Part shown: piece after piece, positions 56,246-64,000 of the stretch
Position numbering within the stretch: the stretch's first letter is position 1
How the letters are laid out: every line of letters begins with the position of its first letter
DNA from: Ecdyonurus torrentis
Taxonomy: Eukaryota > Arthropoda > Insecta > Ephemeroptera > Heptageniidae
NCBI GenBank assembly: GCA_949318235.1
Contig: OX439131.1
Coordinates: forward strand, 26,289,403 to 26,353,402
Length of the DNA stretch: 64,000 nt
Direction: 5' to 3'
Program-made: the position numbers and the translations under genes
Notes under the pieces: model-generated
Database searches by the model: none
The model's input: only the letters and a program-made list of their open reading frames with translations
Told to the model about the DNA's origin: nothing

Positions 56246-57403
56246 AAATACGACATCTTATATACAACAAAAGATAAATTTTTAATAGAAGCACATAATT
56301 CAACTTTTGAACATAACTTGTGTTCATTTTTTTCTTCGTTGAGCGGAGTTGCAAACGAAGAACTTTTATATTTCATGTAATTTATATAAAACATTTCAAT
56401 AGTGAAATATAAATTATTTTATACATTTTACACATACACCTCTCAAACAATTTAATATTACTTGATTTATAGAACCTTAATTACATTAAAAAAAAATGGT
56501 CAAACAATGTTTGACCCGTAGCAAACATTATACTATTTGACCTCATACAACATGTATATGAAAATATATCATACAACTATAAGGGGCTTTCAAATTGGTA
56601 TCATAAAATATAATTAACTACGCCCATTTACACACAATTAAATACAAAATCTATTATAAAAGTAATTTATACAAACTTTTAAACTGATTAAAATAATTCT
56701 TTATATCATTATTTAAAAATATATAGAATATAATTTATGTAATAGAAAATAAATAAAAATGTTATTACATAGTTTGAATAACATTAGTAAATTATTGAAA
56801 CATAAAATACATTATTTATTAACTGCAATAAACTATAATATACAGCAGAAATAAAAGTAGCTAAAAAAATATAAACAATTTACATCATTATGAACAACAC
56901 ATTATAACATTAACCATATATAAGTATGAGAGAAAATATCATTTGTTTCACAATTTTATAAAAATTTACATACATTTTACATGAAATGAAAAATGATTAT
57001 AAACGATGTCATATATGTTAATAATAACGTGTAGGTACTAGTTGGTGTGTATATATAGAAAAAAAAATGTGACATATTTCTATACTTTTATATACAATTA
57101 AAAATATAAACCTTCAATATTATAATATATATATTACATATTATTGAGAAATAAACAAGAATAAACATTATAATAACATATAAGAGAGAACAAAGTATTA
57201 TTATTATTGTGTAAGTAAGCTTGTCTTCTTCTTATGATTCAATATTATATTCAATTTAATAACTTATTATTCCAGATGCCATAAGCAATCTTAACTATAT
57301 ATTGAAATTAAACAAGGTGTGCAGGTGCTATAAAATAAATTATAATATCGAAGAACATATGGGCAGTGTATGGTGTATAGTATTTTTTTTATTATATATG
57401 TTT

Positions 57404-57531
<128 letters not shown>

Positions 57532-58318
57532 TAAAAATACAGATATGAATTGGATATTATAATATATAATTATAGTATTATTTTTCAATTTCAATTTATA
57601 ACTCATTTTATAATAAAAATATAAAAGTTAATGAATTCAGTTTGAGTTTACTTTTTACACAGTATATAATAATGTATAAATAAATAATATTACACAAATA
57701 ACTTGTTATATATATAGTAGAGAGTTTCAAATTACTAAAGTTATGATTTTCAGTAAATTTAAGTATACGTTCAAGAATAAATAAAGTTTTATAAAAATAT
57801 GAATCAACATATTTTATGAATACTGCATAACAATTTTTGAGAGCAGGTGATTTTTTTTTCTCTTTTTCAATAAAAATATATTTCTAAAGAAATATTGATA
57901 TAGGGAGCAATTGTTAATTTTAAAATTTATTCATATAATTTCTCGTATAACAAAACAATGATTGTAAAATTACCTCTCAAACTTGCGATGAAGGAAATTA
58001 ATTTTGTTCATATATTTTTGCTCAAATATATGATAATATTTGCTATAAATATACTCATATATATCAAATATATATAAATTTCAAAAGTAATCAAATATCG
58101 TATATATAATTAAATAATAAAAATTACAAAACAAGAATAAGTTCAATATGAAATTACATTAAAATCTTCAAGCCCATATAAAAACACATTATAACTGATA
58201 TCACTTCATTAAATTTATGTATTTTTTTTTCTCATTGCCCATATGCGTTGAGAATGTCCTTGTTTAAGCAAAGCAGGGGTGTGACATGCGGTTGTGTACG
58301 TCCCACACATATTATATA

Positions 58319-58326
<8 letters not shown>

Positions 58327-58410
<84 letters not shown>
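58327..58410. repeat. (TA)n microsatellite
   Basis: A pure TA tract of about 84 bp. Several short frames rich in Tyr-Ile cross it and are artefacts. Confidence 0.97.
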
Positions 58411-58411
<1 letters not shown>

Positions 58412-59347
58412 GTGTACATTGAAGCTCATACATCGTCAAGTTTTACCATACAGTTTGATCAGCGGTGCTTCTTATCTAATAATGTGTGAGGTCCACCTAT
58501 ATCATCCATATAAAGTGACATCACTATATGATACTCATAACTTAACTTGAATAATTGTTAAATATTATATTTTACACTTCAATAGGTTTTATATTTAATA
58601 AATCATAATTGATTATAGTCATATTATATATATACTTCGAGTTAATAAAGTATTATGGTTCATTTAACTTATCTCTTCAATTGAACTTTTTGTCATAATA
58701 TATGAAACTTATTATTCCACGTTTTAAAATAATAACTCGTTGCATATATATGTATTTTTTAATTAAATGAAACTTTCAGTTAAAAGAAAAAAGTTCTATT
58801 CTCTTCAATCATTGACCCGCACAATATAATATTTGTTTTGATATCATAATCGTCTTATTAATTTACATATTTTATATTTCTAATTGGCTCTATTATTCCT
58901 TATAAAATACAAAAAACACTATAATTTTCTGCTATTTTTAAAAAAGATAATATATAATTTTACTTCCTAAACATAATTGAAATATATAAAATGCAGATAT
59001 CTTTATTACAAATAAGGAATATGCATACCATAAAATTATAACTAATGTAATAATTATATTATTTTATGGTGAAATTAAAATAATAAAAATGTAACTATTA
59101 CTTTTTTTATTATTATATTTACATATACTATTACATGTTTATATGTATGTGTGTGTGTGTGTGCAATAAGAATTTCAAGGTGTAAAAATAGGCGTGGCGT
59201 GAAATATATGGTTTTTAATTAAATTAACGTGCGTGTGTGTATATAAGTACTGTATGTATGTATTTTTGTCAATGACAAGGGAAATGATAGCATGACTATA
59301 TCACACTGTCACACACCCTCGCTTCAATGTTATATAGTGACTTTGAT

Positions 59348-59361
59348 TGATGACGTCATCA
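59348..59361. promoter_or_regulatory. 14-bp palindrome containing a CRE
   Basis: TGATGACGTCATCA is fully symmetric, with the CRE core TGACGTCA at 59351-59358. This is a high-affinity type of CREB/ATF site; its use here is inferred. Confidence 0.45.
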
Positions 59362-60478
59362 TCAATGAGAAAAGAGAAAGAGAGAGATGTCACGTTAAAA
59401 TATAAAGAACCCTTGTCAGTGTCATTCAAATACTCCTCAAAAGTCAATCAATTTTCTCACGCTTCATAAATGATATAGTAAAGATGACCTTCAAATTAAA
59501 TTATAAAACTCTTAATATAACCTAAAGGGATGTACTTTTCAATTATTATATTTTCAATATAAATGTAAATGTAATTTTTATGACAGCTTATATATAAAAA
59601 AAAAGTACGTCTGTGAGTGAAAAGTTGTCAAGTACAAACTTTTAAAGGTAATGGATTAATTAAAAAAAAAAGTAGAGGGGAAAATGCATTGAACAAAGTG
59701 GAGAGCTTTTCAAAAAAAATTAATAAATGATAAATCAAATATATAGATTATTGTACAGGCACTGTCAATAAAAAAAATGTTCGAATTTGCCTTTTGTCTA
59801 TATGTTTTTAAATGGAGCAAAATATGATTGCAGTGTATTTCTCAAAGGCAATACAGGAAAAATACAAAAATCATCAGTATCATCACAAAGAGAGGTAATT
59901 ATACGTAGGTGTATACTTTCCACTTTTTTAATGTAGTAAAAACTTTATTTAAATTTCCAATATATTTGGGATAAAAAAATTAAAAGCAATCCTTTTATTT
60001 TAAAATTTTGCATACTATAGTATAGGTTACTATACTAATACAAGCAAATAAAAATTTGTGTTTTGTAATCCTATAGTGTCTTCGGATTGCAAAAAAAAAA
60101 AAAAAAAAAAAGAAAGAAAAAAGAAAAAAAAAAAAAAAAAAGGAAAGTTTTTATTATTTTTTTTTTCATTCATATTCATAAAACTCCCACTCAAATCATG
60201 CTAATATTGCCGTAAAACGTGTGTTGCATAGTTCATTATTTTTATGATTTTTTTTTCTCTATTCAGTTGAATGAATACAAAAGAATTATATTAAAAAAAC
60301 AAAATTGTAAGTGTTAAGAATTTAATTTTATCGATGACTCTCATAACTAAAATATGAAATAAAAAAGGTGCAGCAACTTTTAACTGTAATCTAGATACGA
60401 AATTTAATTATATTAAAAGTTACATCATTATCTTCAAATAAAAATCAATCAATTTAAAAAAGGAGTAAAAAAAAAAGT

Positions 60479-60486
60479 AAGAATAT
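60479..60486. repeat. Target-site duplication, left copy
   Basis: AAGAATAT directly abuts the left CAG end of the hAT-like element and is identical to 61874-61881. Confidence 0.75.
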
Positions 60487-61873
<1,387 letters not shown>

Positions 61874-61881
61874 AAGAATAT
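61874..61881. repeat. Target-site duplication, right copy
   Basis: AAGAATAT directly follows the right CTG end of the hAT-like element. Confidence 0.75.
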
Positions 61882-62830
61882 TATATATAAATCAAAGTTA
61901 GATGCAGTAATAAGATTATATCAATATTTAACACCTTTTATATTTTTGTATAAATAATTAATTTTAAAAACAGTTAAAACTAAGATTAAATACCGTTAAT
62001 CATTTATCATAATATATTAAAAAAGTGTCTGACCTAAAAGTATAAAAAACAACATTGATTGGCTTTTATTATATAATTACTACAGGTAACTTATGATATT
62101 TTTTTTGACAGTAATCTTCTCATTATTGTTTTTTTTTTTTTTTTTACAAAATATATCAACTAATGATGATATGAGGCTAGTGGACAGTAGAAATATATAT
62201 ATAAAAAACATATTATGGTAAAAAAATCAAAACAATAAAAACAGACCCGCTGAGAACTTATGAAATAATATTTATATCATAACTTGCACAATAAAACAAT
62301 GCCTCATCTTCTTTATAAAAATGGAATAAATTAAAAAGATTTCTCACGTATAGTTTTTAAATAATGTAAAAATAATTATGCATTTTATCTTCTTCATTAT
62401 GTTTGACTCAACTTGTTATGTTTTATCTTGGCTATCATATTTATGTATGGAAACATAAATTGAGAGTTCAGAAAGACGCAATAATAAGAAGTTCAGTGAA
62501 TATGGGGGAAAAAAAAGACCATCAACGCTAAAAAATGCATATTTTTTGTTACTTTTGGGACGTAAGTTGCCATTTATTTGCAACTTATCCTTTATTCTCT
62601 CTATCCTTTATTAAAATTTAATATGTTATAAAATGTTGATAATTATTTGCACTTTAATTAAAGCTATGTTCTATAGCCAATTTCTCTTTTAAAAATGTGA
62701 AGAATGAAGAATTAAATATTAAACTATGTCGGCTCAACTACGGTATGCTAGCTCAACTGCAAAGTATTCTGCTGTACAACAAAGTAATACAGTAACAAAT
62801 TATTACTATACTGTGGGAGCACATGAATAT

Positions 62831-62864
<34 letters not shown>

Positions 62865-63258
62865 TGAGCTGTCTATTTTTCTCAAAACTAAATTAAATTT
62901 CACTTAACCATTCTCCAATCTAGTTGTCCATGAAATAATAATTTATATAGGGTTGTGTTATTATAACATGCGATTAATAATTTTTATTTTTTATAAGATA
63001 ATATGTAAATTAATAAGACAATTATGGTTCTAATATAAATTTAAACAACAGTTTTTTTAAAGAAAAAAAAAAAAAAAAGAAAAAGGTATATAGTTTTTAT
63101 TCACACTTCATGCCTAATATGAATTATGTAAATTAAAGTTTCGTGTTTCTGAGAAATACAATAATATATTGTAACAACAACGGTATATGTCCATATTAAG
63201 ATAGTCATGTACCTCAGTGACTAATGTTGCGGCAGGTCGCAAGGTCTTATGTTCACAC

Positions 63259-63289
<31 letters not shown>

Positions 63290-64000
63290 CGGTTAATAAA
63301 GAAGAAAAAAATAAATATAAATAAAACATATATTTCTGTCAGACTAATGACTATCACAAGTTCATATTGTTGTTTTTCTTCATTTTCCCCCCTTTAAATA
63401 ACGTAATGTTTATGTTATCTTGAGTAATAATAAAATTTGCATGATAAATGACATCGTAAGTTATAACGTCACATTAAGATTCTTATTTTAAACTTGTATA
63501 ATATTTTGCTTCCTTTTTATAACTGTGAACTGCGTGAACAGAGCAAGTATATAATAGAAGTTAATTTTTGTTAGTGTCAAAAGTTCGATGGGTGTTGAAT
63601 AATTATTGATTTCATCTTTAAAATATAATAACAAAGGCAATCTAATTTCATTTTTAGTATTCTATTGTATTATATAGTAGTGATGAAATTTTTTATGTTA
63701 TCATTTCTAATTAATTTTTAATTTCATTTGAAATTCATAATATGTCTTTTGATGAAAGTAAAATATAAATAGTTTTCTAATATAATTATTTTTTTTTTAT
63801 TATTATTATTATTTTTTTGTTTGTTCAAAACTACAAAGTTTATCAAAATCTGTATTCCTTTTTTTAAAGAAATAAAAATAGTGAAGTGAAAAATGAGGCA
63901 AGAAACATTTTTATAAACGAAAACTACAATATATATTAATGAAATTAGCATGTTCCAAAATACCTTATGGTCAAAACAGCTTTAATAGAAAAAAATTCCA
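61882..64000. other. AT-rich gene-poor DNA at the right edge
   Basis: Contains a T homopolymer at about 62829-62860, a poly(A) at about 63266-63289 preceded by a SINE-like stretch, and (ATT)n near 63795-63812. No gene was recognised. Confidence 0.65.
63205..63289 (+). mobile_element. Possible decayed tRNA-derived SINE tail
   Basis: An A-box-like TACCTCAGTGA (about 63210) is followed by a B-box-like TGTTCACACAA (about 63250) and then by a 24-nt poly(A). The order and spacing fit a tRNA-derived retroposon, but both boxes are degenerate and no tRNA fold is left. Confidence 0.25.

Noticed and set aside
58215..58550. Tyr-Ile-rich frames over (TA)n tracts (also near 39950, 51330 and 60640)
   Set aside because: Artefacts of TA repeats; the flanking parts of the frames show no conserved domain.

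Overview
This is a very AT-rich animal nuclear window. It has spliceosomal introns, dense (TA)n and (CT/GA)n microsatellites, A/T homopolymers and DNA-transposon remnants. The low GC, repeat types, short GT-AG introns and the kind of PDZ protein encoded suggest an insect, perhaps a parasitoid hymenopteran. That placement is inference; nothing in the window fixes the species.

Layout. (1) Positions 146-5656, minus strand: the one gene I can support well. It is a five-exon gene for an 841-residue scaffold-type protein with two PDZ domains near its C-terminus, most like the insect big bang / vertebrate PDZD2 group. The splice junctions were derived by hand. All four are GT-AG, every phase is compatible, and the joined CDS is 2526 nt, exactly 842 codons including the stop. 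(2) From about 5.66 kb to 64 kb: a gene-poor expanse, either a long first intron or upstream sequence of the PDZ gene, or intergenic DNA. It is mostly AT-rich, with small islands of higher complexity near 6.7, 20.1, 24.6, 28.0, 30.7, 33.8, 34.7, 43.2, 43.7-44.2, 47.0 and 49.0 kb. Some islands carry promoter, splice-site or palindromic factor-binding signals. (3) Positions 53201-56245: a large inverted repeat with near-identical arms of about 820 bp around a 1.4-kb spacer. (4) Positions 60487-61873: a 1387-bp hAT-like non-autonomous DNA transposon with a perfect 8-bp target duplication and CGCTC/GAGCG-rich ends.

The octamer TGACGTCA (full CRE) occurs six times, although less than one copy is expected at this base composition. 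Three of the six lie inside longer palindromes. Together with a 14-bp CACGTG palindrome and an inverted pair of T-box-like half sites, this suggests that the non-coding part is a regulatory landscape. No rRNA, convincing tRNA, CRISPR array or bacterial-type operon was seen. A weak two-exon small-ORF candidate at 43661-44207 is listed with low confidence.
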